Source: Blautia luti (GTDB lineage: Bacteria; Bacillota; Clostridia; Lachnospirales; Lachnospiraceae). Taken from it: a stretch of DNA of 64,000 nucleotides. The notes under the pieces were generated by a model. The model ran no database searches. It had not been told where the DNA came from and was given only the letters and a program-made list of their open reading frames with translations. Position numbers and translations under genes: made by a program. Numbering within the stretch: position 1 is the first letter of the stretch; the number at the start of each line of letters is the position of its first letter. Shown one piece after another: positions 7,777 to 16,243 of the stretch. The DNA lies in NCBI RefSeq assembly GCF_013304735.1, contig NZ_JAAITI010000011.1, positions 1 through 64,000 on the forward strand, read 5' to 3'.

Positions 7777-9888
7777 ATGTATTTAGTAATTGCAGAAAAA
7801 CCAAGTGTATCAAGAGCAATCGCAGAGGTGATTGGAGCACAGGAACGAGAAGACGGATATTTAAGAGGAACCGACTGTATGGTCAGCTGGTGTTTCGGAC
7901 ATCTGGCAGAATATGTTTCACCGGATGCTTACGATGAGAAATTTAACCAGTGGAGATATGAAGATCTCCCGATCATCCCGAAAGACTGGAAAGTTACAGT
8001 CTCAGAAGATAAGAAAGATCAGTTCTATATCTTAAAAAGACTGCTCAACAGTCCGGAAATTGAATATGTCGTAAATGCCTGTGATGCCGGACGTGAAGGA
8101 GAATTAATCTTCAAACATGTCTATGACTTATCCGGAAGTAAAAAGCCGGTGAAACGATTATGGATTAGTTCTTTGGAAGATTCAGCAATCCTTGATGGAA
8201 TGCAGCATCTGAGATCCGCAGAGGAATACCGGCATCTGGCCGAAGCTGCTGTATGCCGTTCTCAGGCTGACTGGCTGGTAGGAATGAATGCAACCAGAGC
8301 TTACACCACAAAGTACTTCAAAAAGCTGACCGTTGGAAGGGTTCAGACACCGACACTTGCCATGTTGGTGGAACGTGCCGGACAGATCAGCAATTTCCAG
8401 AAAGAAAAGTATTTCAATGTAGAACTGGATTGTGACGGAATTCCGGCAGTAAAACCAAAGATCTTTGATCCAGATGAGGCGGAACAGTTAAGAAGCAGAT
8501 GCCAGGGAAGTGAAGCTAGTATCACTGCAGTAAAAGAAACGGAAAAGAAAGTAAAAGCACCAAAGCTTTATGATCTGACCACATTGCAGAGAGAGGCAAA
8601 CCGTATCTATGGAATGACAGCAAAACAGACACTGGATACCTCCCAGAGCCTGTACGAAAAGAAGCTGATCACTTATCCAAGAACGGACAGCCAGTATCTG
8701 ACCGAAGATATGGAGCAGACTGCTAGAAATGTGGTTCGTCAGATTTATGAGAAATATCAGCTGACAGGTCCTTTTGATCAGACGGAGCAGCCAAATGTGA
8801 AGAAAGTCATGAATAACAGCAAAGTGACAGATCACCATGCAATCATTCCAACGCTGGAGCTTGCATCCTGCCATCTGGATGAATTGAAATCCTGGGAAGA
8901 AAAGATTCTGTTCCTGATTGCAGTCCATACGGTCATGGCAATGAGTAAAGATCACATTTACCAAGAAACAGAGATTGAGGTGGAATGCCAGGAAGAAATC
9001 TTCAAGGCAAAAGGAAAAACCGTGCTGCAGGATGGATGGAAACTCTTTGAAAACTGCTTCAAGAATAAGGATCGCATGGCAATCACAGATCCGGATCAGG
9101 AAATGAAAGACCAAATCCCGAAAGTAACCAAAGGACAGACTTTCTATGCTGTAGATGCAGAAAAGACAGAGCATTTTACATCGCCACCAAAACCATACAG
9201 TGAAGATACTCTCCTTGCGGCAATGGAAACTGCTGGAAATAAGGAATTCGATGAAGATACGGAAAAGAAAGGATTAGGAACTCCGGCAACAAGAGCCGGT
9301 ATCATCGAAAAACTGATCTATTCCCAGTATGCCACCCGAAAAGGAAAACAGATCCTTCCAACAGATGATGGAAAAGTCCTTGTTGAGATTCTGCCAGACT
9401 TCCTGAAATCTGCAGGTATGACTGCAGAATGGGAAAACCAGTTGCTTTTGATGGAGCATGGAGAGATTGCACCGGAACAGTTTATGACTGGGATCAAAAA
9501 CATGCTTACCATGATGCTGAATGGATGTGATGCGATTTCCGAAGAAGAAACAAGAAGATTTCAGACCAGAGAAAGCATTGGAACCTGTCCGGTATGTGGA
9601 AGCCTGGTATATGAAAGCAAAACCAACTTCTATTGCAGCGACCATGATTGTCACTTTGCTCTCTGGAAAGATAACCGCTATCTGCAGAGCATGGAAAAAA
9701 ACATGGATAAAAAGATGGCCGCAGAACTTCTGAAAAACGGAAGTGTGCATGTAAAAGACCTGTATTCCAGAAAGAAAAATATGTACTTTGAGGCAGATCT
9801 CCATATGGATACAGATGAAACCGGAAAGGTGAATTTTTCTTTATCCTTTCCCAAAAAGAAACCAAAAAACAAAAGCAAAAAGAAATAA
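7777..9888 (+). CDS. topB: DNA topoisomerase III (ICE-encoded)
   Basis: A 703-residue type IA topoisomerase. The N-terminal TOPRIM domain begins MYLVIAEKPSVSRAIAEVIG and includes DAGREGELIF. The active-site tyrosine is Y300 in LITYPRTDS. A C-terminal zinc-ribbon-like segment carries CPVCG followed by YCSDHDC. The length fits mobile-element TopB enzymes, which relax or decatenate DNA during transfer. An AAGGAGG site lies nine bases before the ATG. It is placed between DUF4366 and DUF5688, the standard Tn1549-type order. Confidence 0.95.
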   Translation: MYLVIAEKPSVSRAIAEVIGAQEREDGYLRGTDCMVSWCFGHLAEYVSPDAYDEKFNQWRYEDLPIIPKDWKVTVSEDKKDQFYILKRLLNSPEIEYVVNACDAGREGELIFKHVYDLSGSKKPVKRLWISSLEDSAILDGMQHLRSAEEYRHLAEAAVCRSQADWLVGMNATRAYTTKYFKKLTVGRVQTPTLAMLVERAGQISNFQKEKYFNVELDCDGIPAVKPKIFDPDEAEQLRSRCQGSEASITAVKETEKKVKAPKLYDLTTLQREANRIYGMTAKQTLDTSQSLYEKKLITYPRTDSQYLTEDMEQTARNVVRQIYEKYQLTGPFDQTEQPNVKKVMNNSKVTDHHAIIPTLELASCHLDELKSWEEKILFLIAVHTVMAMSKDHIYQETEIEVECQEEIFKAKGKTVLQDGWKLFENCFKNKDRMAITDPDQEMKDQIPKVTKGQTFYAVDAEKTEHFTSPPKPYSEDTLLAAMETAGNKEFDEDTEKKGLGTPATRAGIIEKLIYSQYATRKGKQILPTDDGKVLVEILPDFLKSAGMTAEWENQLLLMEHGEIAPEQFMTGIKNMLTMMLNGCDAISEEETRRFQTRESIGTCPVCGSLVYESKTNFYCSDHDCHFALWKDNRYLQSMEKNMDKKMAAELLKNGSVHVKDLYSRKKNMYFEADLHMDTDETGKVNFSLSFPKKKPKNKSKKK

Positions 9889-9916
9889 GAAAACAGATTA
9901 GAGGAGGAAACGAAGA

Positions 9917-10966
9917 ATGAATTTTAATGAATTTGTAAATGAAGTAAAGGACAATATCAAACTCTTTTTACCAAAGGATTATGAGAATGCAGAAGTATCA
10001 ACGATGGAGTGTCAGAAACTGAACCGTGCCTATACGGGACTGATGGTGAGAAAAGAAGGTGAGATGCTTACCCCGACGATCAATCTTAACCAGCTGTATG
10101 AAGCATATAAAGCACAGCCTGGTGTAACAATGGAAACTGTATGCAGAAAGATTGCAGATATAGTTATTGAGGCACCGATACAGGTTGATCTGAAAGCTAT
10201 TTTTAATTATGAAGATGTGAAGGACAAGCTGTTTATCCGTGTATCATCAGCCGAAGCAAATAAGGAAGTCCTCGAAAATGCGCCACACCAGCTGAAGGAA
10301 GATCTCGCAATCACCTATCATGTGGCAGTAGGTAAGGATCAGGATGGATTAAGTTCCATGTTTATCAAAAATGATCTGCTTGAACAGTATGGAATCTCTG
10401 TAGAACAGCTTCATGAAGATGCTATGAAAAGTTCACCGCGTGTCATGGCCCCGGAGGTATCAAGTATAGGTGCATTGATAGATGAAATGTACCAGAAAAA
10501 TATTCTCATGCTGACACCGGATGAACGTGAAATGCTGCAGGAAACATTGCAGGAATCAAGCGAGATGCCGACATTCTTTGTTGTTACGAATACAGAAAGA
10601 ATTGATGGAGCCGGTGTGATCTTTTATCCGGAATTCATGGATAACATGGGGGAACTTCTGGGAAATGATTTCTTCATTTTGCCATCATCCATCCATGAAA
10701 TGCTGGTCTTGCCAGATGACGGGCAAGTGGATGCAGAAATGTTAAGAGATATGGTAAAAGAAGTCAATGCCACTCAGGTAGCACCAGCAGAACGCCTTAC
10801 CAATGATGTATATCACTTTGATACAAAGGATCATGTCTTTGAAAAAGCTGACAGATTCACAGAACGTCAGAAAGAAAAAGAAGCACAGGCTGCAAAAACA
10901 GAGAAAACAGGAAAAGAACAGCCAGATCAGAAACCGAAAACAAAGAAACATGATATGGAACTTTAA
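9917..10966 (+). CDS. DUF5688 family protein
   Basis: A 349-residue soluble protein starting MNFNEFVNEVKDNIKLFLPK after an AGAGGAGG site. It carries the DUF5688 pattern: a repeated request-like motif, residues such as GVTMETVCRKIADIV, and a C-terminal segment containing GNDFFILPSSIHEMLVLPD. The C-terminal 40 residues are a Lys/Glu/Gln tail. These proteins are frequent in Tn1549-like elements and gut Firmicute prophages and have no known activity. A strong hairpin follows it, so it probably ends a transcription unit. Confidence 0.8.
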   Translation: MNFNEFVNEVKDNIKLFLPKDYENAEVSTMECQKLNRAYTGLMVRKEGEMLTPTINLNQLYEAYKAQPGVTMETVCRKIADIVIEAPIQVDLKAIFNYEDVKDKLFIRVSSAEANKEVLENAPHQLKEDLAITYHVAVGKDQDGLSSMFIKNDLLEQYGISVEQLHEDAMKSSPRVMAPEVSSIGALIDEMYQKNILMLTPDEREMLQETLQESSEMPTFFVVTNTERIDGAGVIFYPEFMDNMGELLGNDFFILPSSIHEMLVLPDDGQVDAEMLRDMVKEVNATQVAPAERLTNDVYHFDTKDHVFEKADRFTERQKEKEAQAAKTEKTGKEQPDQKPKTKKHDMEL

Positions 10967-10998
10967 TACCAAGCATGAAAACCGTTAAATGAGCAAAC

Positions 10999-11034
10999 GC
11001 CCTGCGGCATAAAGAAATGTCGTGGGGCATTTTT
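10999..11034 (+). terminator. rho-independent terminator after DUF5688
   Basis: A 12-bp stem (10999-11010 with 11017-11028, three G-T pairs) around the loop AAAGAA is followed by ATTTTT. The next gene's ribosome site begins right after it. Confidence 0.75.
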
Positions 11035-11049
11035 GAAAAGGAGAAGATT

Positions 11050-11217
11050 ATGACGAAAGAAAACATTAAAACAAATACAAGCTTAAGATACAGCCAGTAT
11101 CAAAAAAGATTATTACACACATTTTCGTTTGAAAAAATGAAGAAGCAAATTGAGATGTTACATGATCAGGAATTTATTATAAATGTGCCGATTGGAGGTG
11201 TTGTTGATGGCAGATAA
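11050..11217 (+). CDS. small ICE protein of unknown function
   Basis: A 55-residue basic protein (MTKENIKTNTSLRYSQYQKR and onward). Its ATG lies five bases after an AAAAGGAGAAG site that directly follows the upstream terminator. The last codons overlap the start of the JAB/ArdC gene by 11 bases, so its translation probably feeds that gene. It has no recognisable domain. It may be a leader peptide or a small accessory protein. Confidence 0.5.
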   Translation: MTKENIKTNTSLRYSQYQKRLLHTFSFEKMKKQIEMLHDQEFIINVPIGGVVDGR

Positions 11218-13789
11218 ATTAGAGCAGGTAGCAATTCGTATGGTGGAGCAGCCGCCACTTTATAGTAAAGAACCAATGAACAATCCGGATGCCGCCATTC
11301 GTGTTATGAATGAATTTCTTTCTCAGATGGATCGCGAACTCTTTTGTATTGTTAATCTACAGGCAGATTTAACACCAATCAATATGAATATCGTATCTGT
11401 AGGTTCATTGAATGAAGCATTGATTAATCCAAGAGAAATATTTAAGAGTGCAATTCTTTCTAATGCTCATTCAATGATGCTCATTCATAATCATCCGTCA
11501 GGAAATCTGACCCCATCTACATCGGATATCCAGACTACAGCAAGAATGCAGGAATTAGGTGAATTGATGGGGATTTCCTTGGTTGATCACATCATTACAG
11601 GACGGGATGGAAATTACTATTCCTTTCGAGATAAAGGAGAATTTCCAGATAGCAGGAACCGTTTTTCAACTCGTGTTGAAGACATTGATTTAACTAAAGG
11701 AATGGTGACAGAAGCCATCGCACCCTATGAAGAAGTAACAGATACAAAAGAAAAAGATAACGTAAGAGATATTTCAACGGTGCAGACAGCAACAATTCCA
11801 TTACCGGTTCAGGGAAAAGATATGGACAGCATTATGCAGTCACTGGAATCCGGTGTGGAAGAACTTTTTACAAGTAACCGCTATCAGGAATTTCTTAAAA
11901 CCATGGCAAAGTTTCACAATTATTCCTTTAATAATACAATGCTGATTGCTATGCAGCGACCGGATGCCACACTTGTTACCAGTTACAAAAACTGGCAGTC
12001 CATGGGTAGACAGGTCATGAAAGGCGAAAAAGGAATTACGATCATCGCACCAGCACCATATAAGAAAATGAAGGAAAAAGAGGTCCTGGATGAAAATCAG
12101 CGACCAATCATGGGAACCGATGGAAAACCTAAGACTGAAAAAGTGGAAGTTACGGTTCCACATTTTAAAGCAGTTACCGTCTTTGATATTGCTCAGACAT
12201 CCGGGGAACCAATCCAGACACTGACACCGGAATTATTGACTGCAGCTGTGCAGAATTTTGATTCTTTCATGCAGGCTATTCAGAAAATATCCCCAGTGCC
12301 GATACGATTCGATGAGATCGATGGCAATGCCAATGGATATTATCACAATGCAGATAAGGAAATTGTGATCAAAAAAGGACTCAGTGAAAGCCAGACCTTA
12401 AAGACTGCTATTCATGAAACAGCCCATGCAAAATTGCATGACAGGGAAATCATGGAAAGCCTTGGTGTAGAAAAAGACCGATTGACAAAAGAGGTCGAGG
12501 CTGAATCCGTTGCTTACTGTGTGTGCTCTTCCTTTGGTTTGGATACATCGGATTATAGTTTTCCTTACATTGCAGGTTGGAGTAGCAGCCGGGAAATGAA
12601 GGAAATGAAAGCATCTATGGATGTGATCCGCAAGACAGCCGGTGAAATGATCGATCAGCTTACAGAAGAACTGGAAATCATTCTTGAAGAAAAACAGAAA
12701 ACAGAATTACATGAAAAATACGGAATTCTGGTAGATGCACTGGAAGCAGCCGGATACCGCTATGATTATCGGGAAAGCGAACCGGGACATATTGTACTGG
12801 CACCGGATGGGACACATGAAATTGCTGGGTATTTGCAGTTTGAATCATGGGGAGATATCAAAGACTGGCTGGAAGATACGATTGCAGAAGGGACGGATGT
12901 TTCGGAAAGAGTTGATCGGGCTATGTACCCATTTAAGTATGATTATACCCTAGAGGAAGAAATGTTCAGAGGTAATGGTGACCGCTATGCGATTTATCAT
13001 GTGGATGAAGACACACCGGGAAAACAACATTTATTTATGAATATGGCAATGGTCAAAGAAGATGGAATTACAATCGATGCAGAAAATTATAAATGTGTCT
13101 ATTCTGGCAGATTACATGAAAATGAAAAGCTGGATGATTTGTATGCCGTATTCAACGATAATCCACCGGCAGATTATAAAGCACATTCTATGTCGGTCAG
13201 TGATGTTATCATTACAAACCGTGGTGGGGATATGCAGGCATATTACGTGGATCGATTTGGATTTGCAGAACTTCCAGACTTTGCAGCACAAAGAGAAAAA
13301 ATACTCGATATTGTCCCGGAGATTGAAAATGTGGATTATGAAAATGATCTTACATGTATCAGCTTTTATGCGGCTGAATGTGCTGAATTTCCTGTAATGG
13401 GTGAAGTTCACTATGATCTGACATTACCGGAAGCCTTGGAAGCTTATGAGAAAATCCCATCAGAACGTATGCATGGACTGAAATGTGTTGGCTTTGATCT
13501 GAAAGACGGAAGTGATTATGAAGGAATGCAGAGTCTGATGATCGAAGGAAAAATACAGAAAGAATTTTTGAATTCGATTCCTGGATTTAGAGAAAATTCT
13601 TATGTGCAAAATGCAATCAGTCGTGTGGAAAAGTACTTGGAAGAAAGACATCCAAATGTGGAAAATCCACTGAAATTCAATAAGAAAGTGGATAACGAAA
13701 AAAATATAAGCGAAGAAAAAAACGAGAAGGAGCTGAATATACAGATGAAACCAATACCGAAAAAGAAAAGGGGGGAAATGAGCCTATGA
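11207..13789 (+). CDS. multidomain ICE protein: RadC/JAB + ArdC-N + ImmA/IrrE-like metallopeptidase
   Basis: An 860-residue polyprotein-like protein. Residues about 20-150 form a RadC/JAB domain with HNHPSG and a downstream SDIQTT metal site. Residues about 210-330 resemble the ArdC N-terminal ssDNA-binding domain (NYSFNNTMLIAMQRP, then SMGRQVMKGEKGI). Residues about 340-470 carry a zinc-peptidase HETAH motif with a downstream EVEAESVAY glutamate. The rest contains a YodL-like segment and an uncharacterised C-terminal region. ArdC proteins protect incoming plasmid DNA from restriction, so an anti-defence role during transfer is likely. The ATG at 11207 follows GGAGGTG by six bases. Confidence 0.8.
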   Translation: MADKLEQVAIRMVEQPPLYSKEPMNNPDAAIRVMNEFLSQMDRELFCIVNLQADLTPINMNIVSVGSLNEALINPREIFKSAILSNAHSMMLIHNHPSGNLTPSTSDIQTTARMQELGELMGISLVDHIITGRDGNYYSFRDKGEFPDSRNRFSTRVEDIDLTKGMVTEAIAPYEEVTDTKEKDNVRDISTVQTATIPLPVQGKDMDSIMQSLESGVEELFTSNRYQEFLKTMAKFHNYSFNNTMLIAMQRPDATLVTSYKNWQSMGRQVMKGEKGITIIAPAPYKKMKEKEVLDENQRPIMGTDGKPKTEKVEVTVPHFKAVTVFDIAQTSGEPIQTLTPELLTAAVQNFDSFMQAIQKISPVPIRFDEIDGNANGYYHNADKEIVIKKGLSESQTLKTAIHETAHAKLHDREIMESLGVEKDRLTKEVEAESVAYCVCSSFGLDTSDYSFPYIAGWSSSREMKEMKASMDVIRKTAGEMIDQLTEELEIILEEKQKTELHEKYGILVDALEAAGYRYDYRESEPGHIVLAPDGTHEIAGYLQFESWGDIKDWLEDTIAEGTDVSERVDRAMYPFKYDYTLEEEMFRGNGDRYAIYHVDEDTPGKQHLFMNMAMVKEDGITIDAENYKCVYSGRLHENEKLDDLYAVFNDNPPADYKAHSMSVSDVIITNRGGDMQAYYVDRFGFAELPDFAAQREKILDIVPEIENVDYENDLTCISFYAAECAEFPVMGEVHYDLTLPEALEAYEKIPSERMHGLKCVGFDLKDGSDYEGMQSLMIEGKIQKEFLNSIPGFRENSYVQNAISRVEKYLEERHPNVENPLKFNKKVDNEKNISEEKNEKELNIQMKPIPKKKRGEMSL

Positions 13790-14046
13790 GAAATGTAAAC
13801 TTGGAAGAAAACGAACTGACTATTACTGCTATCTTCCAGCAGCACACAAAGGAAGAAACAATCCAAACACTGAAAGAAGCTTTGGAAGTTTTGGAACAGG
13901 AAGAAAGTGATCCTGAGAATGATGAAATGATTGAGATCATCAATTCTACAGTTGGAAAATTACAGCAGATCGAAGACAAATACTACTATTCTCTGGACCT
14001 GAATTATTATCTGAATAACTTGGAGGACGATGCCTATGAAGCTTAA
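13786..14046 (+). CDS. small helical ICE protein, TTRAP-like
   Basis: An 86-residue acidic helical protein containing LTITAIFQQHTKEETIQTLK and a C-terminal YYSLDLNYYLNNLEDDAYE. Size, composition and position between the ArdC-type protein and the YodL protein resemble the putative transposon-transfer assisting protein (TTRAP) family of Tn1549-like elements. The ATG overlaps the upstream stop by four bases. The assignment is by resemblance only and the function is unknown. Confidence 0.6.
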   Translation: MRNVNLEENELTITAIFQQHTKEETIQTLKEALEVLEQEESDPENDEMIEIINSTVGKLQQIEDKYYYSLDLNYYLNNLEDDAYEA

Positions 14047-14920
14047 TCAATTTGCAGTCTACCGAGTAGATCAGCAGACAGCAGGAAAAGCACTGTGGCA
14101 TCTGCCATATCAAGAAGCAAGACAGCAGAATGTGTCGATTACTGTCGAAAATTACCGAGTAATCTCGATTCATGAAATGCAGGAAGAAGAAAAAGTCGCT
14201 GACATCTGGAAACGAATGAAAAAGCAATGTGAAGTCAGTGACGTACTTGTACTGAACAGGGATGGAGAAATCAACTGCTACTATGTAGATGAGAACTATC
14301 CACAATATCTGGCCGGATTCATTCGTATCAATACATCGGGCGCACTGATCACTATGGAGACTGAGAATTATCAAATTGACGGAAAAAAAGGGAACTGGAT
14401 TGCAACAGACACCATCATCATCGACGGGAAACAGTTTTATCTGATGGAGCATCAAGTATACCTGGATCAGGCTCAAGGTGTTATCCTGGATGCCTATGGG
14501 AAAATGGTTGTCGAAGAATGTAAGAAATTCGACGAAAAAACAAAACAAAAGATCCATAATTACATTCAACAGCAGGCACCGCTAAATTCAGTCGAACAGT
14601 TAAAACAAGATGGTCAAATCCGTCTGGAACATTACCAGAAATTCTACCAGAACGGCACTTATGAACGGAGCAGAGAATCCGGTACCGAAGCTAATTATGA
14701 TATGGTGGATGGTTTGGTGAATAATCAGAAGAGGAATCAGGAAAAGACCTTTGATGTTCGCAGCAACAAACAGACTTCCCGAAATGAACAGGATAATAAA
14801 CCTAAGAAACGAAGATCTGTGATCAAGCGACTCCATCAGAAACAGATTGCTATTGCTCGCCGGTCCGGAAAGCCGATACCCAAATACCTGGATCAGGAAA
14901 TGGAAAGAAAGCGGGGGTAG
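14036..14920 (+). CDS. YodL / DUF4316 domain ICE protein
   Basis: A 294-residue protein starting MKLNQFAVYRVD, nine bases after GGAGG at 14022-14026. An ATG at 14030 is only three bases from that site and less likely. The N-terminal 170 residues follow the YodL pattern (KALWHLPYQEARQQ, DVLVLNRDGEINCYYVDENY, then IDGKQFYLMEHQVY). The tail is basic, with a Lys/Arg-rich C-terminus (KPKKRRSVIKRLHQKQIAIA) similar to DUF4316. Proteins of this type are constant members of Tn1549-like elements. Role unknown; the basic tail suggests nucleic-acid contact. Confidence 0.75.
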   Translation: MKLNQFAVYRVDQQTAGKALWHLPYQEARQQNVSITVENYRVISIHEMQEEEKVADIWKRMKKQCEVSDVLVLNRDGEINCYYVDENYPQYLAGFIRINTSGALITMETENYQIDGKKGNWIATDTIIIDGKQFYLMEHQVYLDQAQGVILDAYGKMVVEECKKFDEKTKQKIHNYIQQQAPLNSVEQLKQDGQIRLEHYQKFYQNGTYERSRESGTEANYDMVDGLVNNQKRNQEKTFDVRSNKQTSRNEQDNKPKKRRSVIKRLHQKQIAIARRSGKPIPKYLDQEMERKRG

Positions 14921-14923
14921 AAT

Positions 14924-15199
14924 ATGCGAAGGTTAAAGTGTGAAAAAGAAACGATTATTCTGACCAATGAAGATGACGGATTCTATGATGTGTATACCTT
15001 CAATCAGAGTTTGCAGAAACGGTTACGGACCTTTGCTGAGAAGTATCCGGATGATTGCTGGTTGAAAGGATCTGCGGAGGATGGAAGTGAAACGTATATG
15101 ATCAGAAAGGGACGGTTGTCTTTAAAACTGGTACCACCATATAGCACTTCAAGAAAAATGCAGGCAAAGGATATCAGCAAGATGAAAGAACTATCATAG
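14924..15199 (+). CDS. conserved ICE hypothetical protein
   Basis: A 91-residue protein starting MRRLKCEKETIILTNEDDGF, three bases after the preceding stop, with GGGGG before its ATG. It has a beta-rich N-terminus and a basic C-terminus (RKGRLSLKLVPPYSTSRKMQ). It is the last gene of the accessory cluster and is followed by a strong terminator. I do not recognise a function. Confidence 0.6.
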   Translation: MRRLKCEKETIILTNEDDGFYDVYTFNQSLQKRLRTFAEKYPDDCWLKGSAEDGSETYMIRKGRLSLKLVPPYSTSRKMQAKDISKMKELS

Positions 15200-15276
15200 G
15201 ATGCGATTTAAGAGAAAAATGTCATGTGTAGACATGGAAAAATGAAAGCAAAATACGTTAGTTGATAAAGTGTATA

Positions 15277-15313
15277 GGCTCAAAAGGGAAAGTGCCCTTT
15301 TGGGCCTTATTTT
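15277..15313 (+). terminator. terminator closing the ICE accessory operon
   Basis: A 12-bp stem (15277-15288 with 15295-15306) with a six-base loop is followed by TTATTTT. Confidence 0.8.
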
Positions 15314-15380
15314 GTGTTATTCCTCAAAAATGGGAATTATAAAGATTTAATTTTTTATTATGGATGTATATTGCAAAAGC

Positions 15381-15575
15381 TTATTTTGCTATACTGACAA
15401 TATCAACAGAAGCCGGAGAGAGGAGCTGATCGTGGTGTAAGATAAAATTCCCATCCTGATAGGTAACTGCATAGATAAAGTTATCTATCAGGATTTTTTG
15501 AGTTATAATATCATTTTTTAACAACATGTATTTGACAGATTTCCTCGTAGAAAGTATCATAAATATATGCAACAA
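15381..15575 (-). pseudogene. possible C-terminal remnant of a serine recombinase
   Basis: On the minus strand a 64-codon frame contains LLKNDIITQKILIDNFIYAV followed by TYQDGNFIL. This resembles the C-terminal segment of large serine recombinases, where a QR/QK-x-LID-x-FVNAVY-x-YDD pattern precedes the last beta strands. Nothing recombinase-like precedes it, so if real it is a decayed tail left between the transfer module and the pilus cargo. The resemblance is short and unproven. The same interval holds the hairpin at 15453-15499. Confidence 0.3.
15453..15499 (+). terminator. 16-bp hairpin followed by a T-run
   Basis: ATCCTGATAG at 15453-15462 pairs with CTATCAGGAT at 15485-15494. The stem continues inward with GTAACT/AGTTAT and is followed by TTTTTT. 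It is a good terminator on the + strand, although no + strand gene directly precedes it. The bases between 15313 and 15453 hold nothing else that I recognise. Confidence 0.55.
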
Positions 15576-15721
15576 CTGAATATCGTGGACTGTCCAGCTA
15601 TATTTTTTTATTTGAATAGTCTTGCGTACAAGAGTATATAATCAATAAATAAATGTCTAATAAATCTTCTGGTCAACAGGTACAATATTGGTAACATAGA
15701 CTAGAAGAGAGGTGTATATAC

Positions 15722-16042
15722 TTGTGTGTGGAAGAGTATATTCCGTTAAGAATTGCGGAACTATGCCGGAAGCGAGGATATACAAAATATAGGTTAGCTC
15801 AGCTTACAGGAATAACGCAGACGGCTCTGGGAAATATGCTGAATCAGAAGAGTATGCCGACGATGGCTAATCTGGAAAAAATATGTGATGCATTTGAAAT
15901 TACAATCGCACAATTTTTTTCAGATGATGAAAGCAGATTGGATCTGACAAAAGAGCAAAAAGAAATACTTGAGATTTGGGATGGCTTGGATGAGAAGGAA
16001 AGAGAAATTTTTATGACTTTTATCCGCAGCCTGAAGAAGTAA
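15722..16042 (+). CDS. XRE-family HTH transcriptional regulator
   Basis: A 106-residue DNA-binding protein. Residues 8-62 form the Cro/C1 helix-turn-helix (KYRLAQLTGITQTALGNMLN, then MANLEKICDAFEITIAQFF). A C-terminal helix ends DEKEREIFMTFIRSLKK. It starts at TTG 15722 after AGAGAGGTG; a GTG two codons later is an alternative. It stands alone before the pilus locus and is ended by a clear terminator, so it may control either the cargo or the ICE. The target is unknown. Confidence 0.85.
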   Translation: MCVEEYIPLRIAELCRKRGYTKYRLAQLTGITQTALGNMLNQKSMPTMANLEKICDAFEITIAQFFSDDESRLDLTKEQKEILEIWDGLDEKEREIFMTFIRSLKK

Positions 16043-16044
16043 TG

Positions 16045-16077
16045 GACAGTTCGACAAAGATGCGAGCTGTCTTTTTT
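16045..16077 (+). terminator. terminator of the XRE regulator gene
   Basis: GACAGTTCG pairs with CGAGCTGTC (9 bp, one G-T pair), followed by six T. Confidence 0.8.
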
Positions 16078-16120
16078 ATTTGAATCTATATAAAATATGC
16101 ATTTTATACGCATGAAGAAA

Positions 16121-16150
16121 TTGACAGAAAATTTCGGGGGGGGGTATAAT
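16121..16150 (+). promoter_or_regulatory. consensus promoter with a nine-G tract in its spacer (likely phase-variable)
   Basis: A perfect -35 TTGACA (16121-16126) and a perfect -10 TATAAT (16145-16150) are separated by 18 bases. Of these, the nine next to the -10 are all G (16136-16144). Loss of one G would give the optimal 17-base spacing; further slips would weaken the promoter. It lies 94 bases before the PucR-type regulator of the pilus locus. Confidence 0.8.
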
Positions 16151-16243
16151 TACACTGTATACTTATGCCACTTTTGAAAACACAACATCAGATGCTGGTA
16201 CAACCAAAGTAAACAACAAAAGACGAATTTGACGAGGTGCTGA

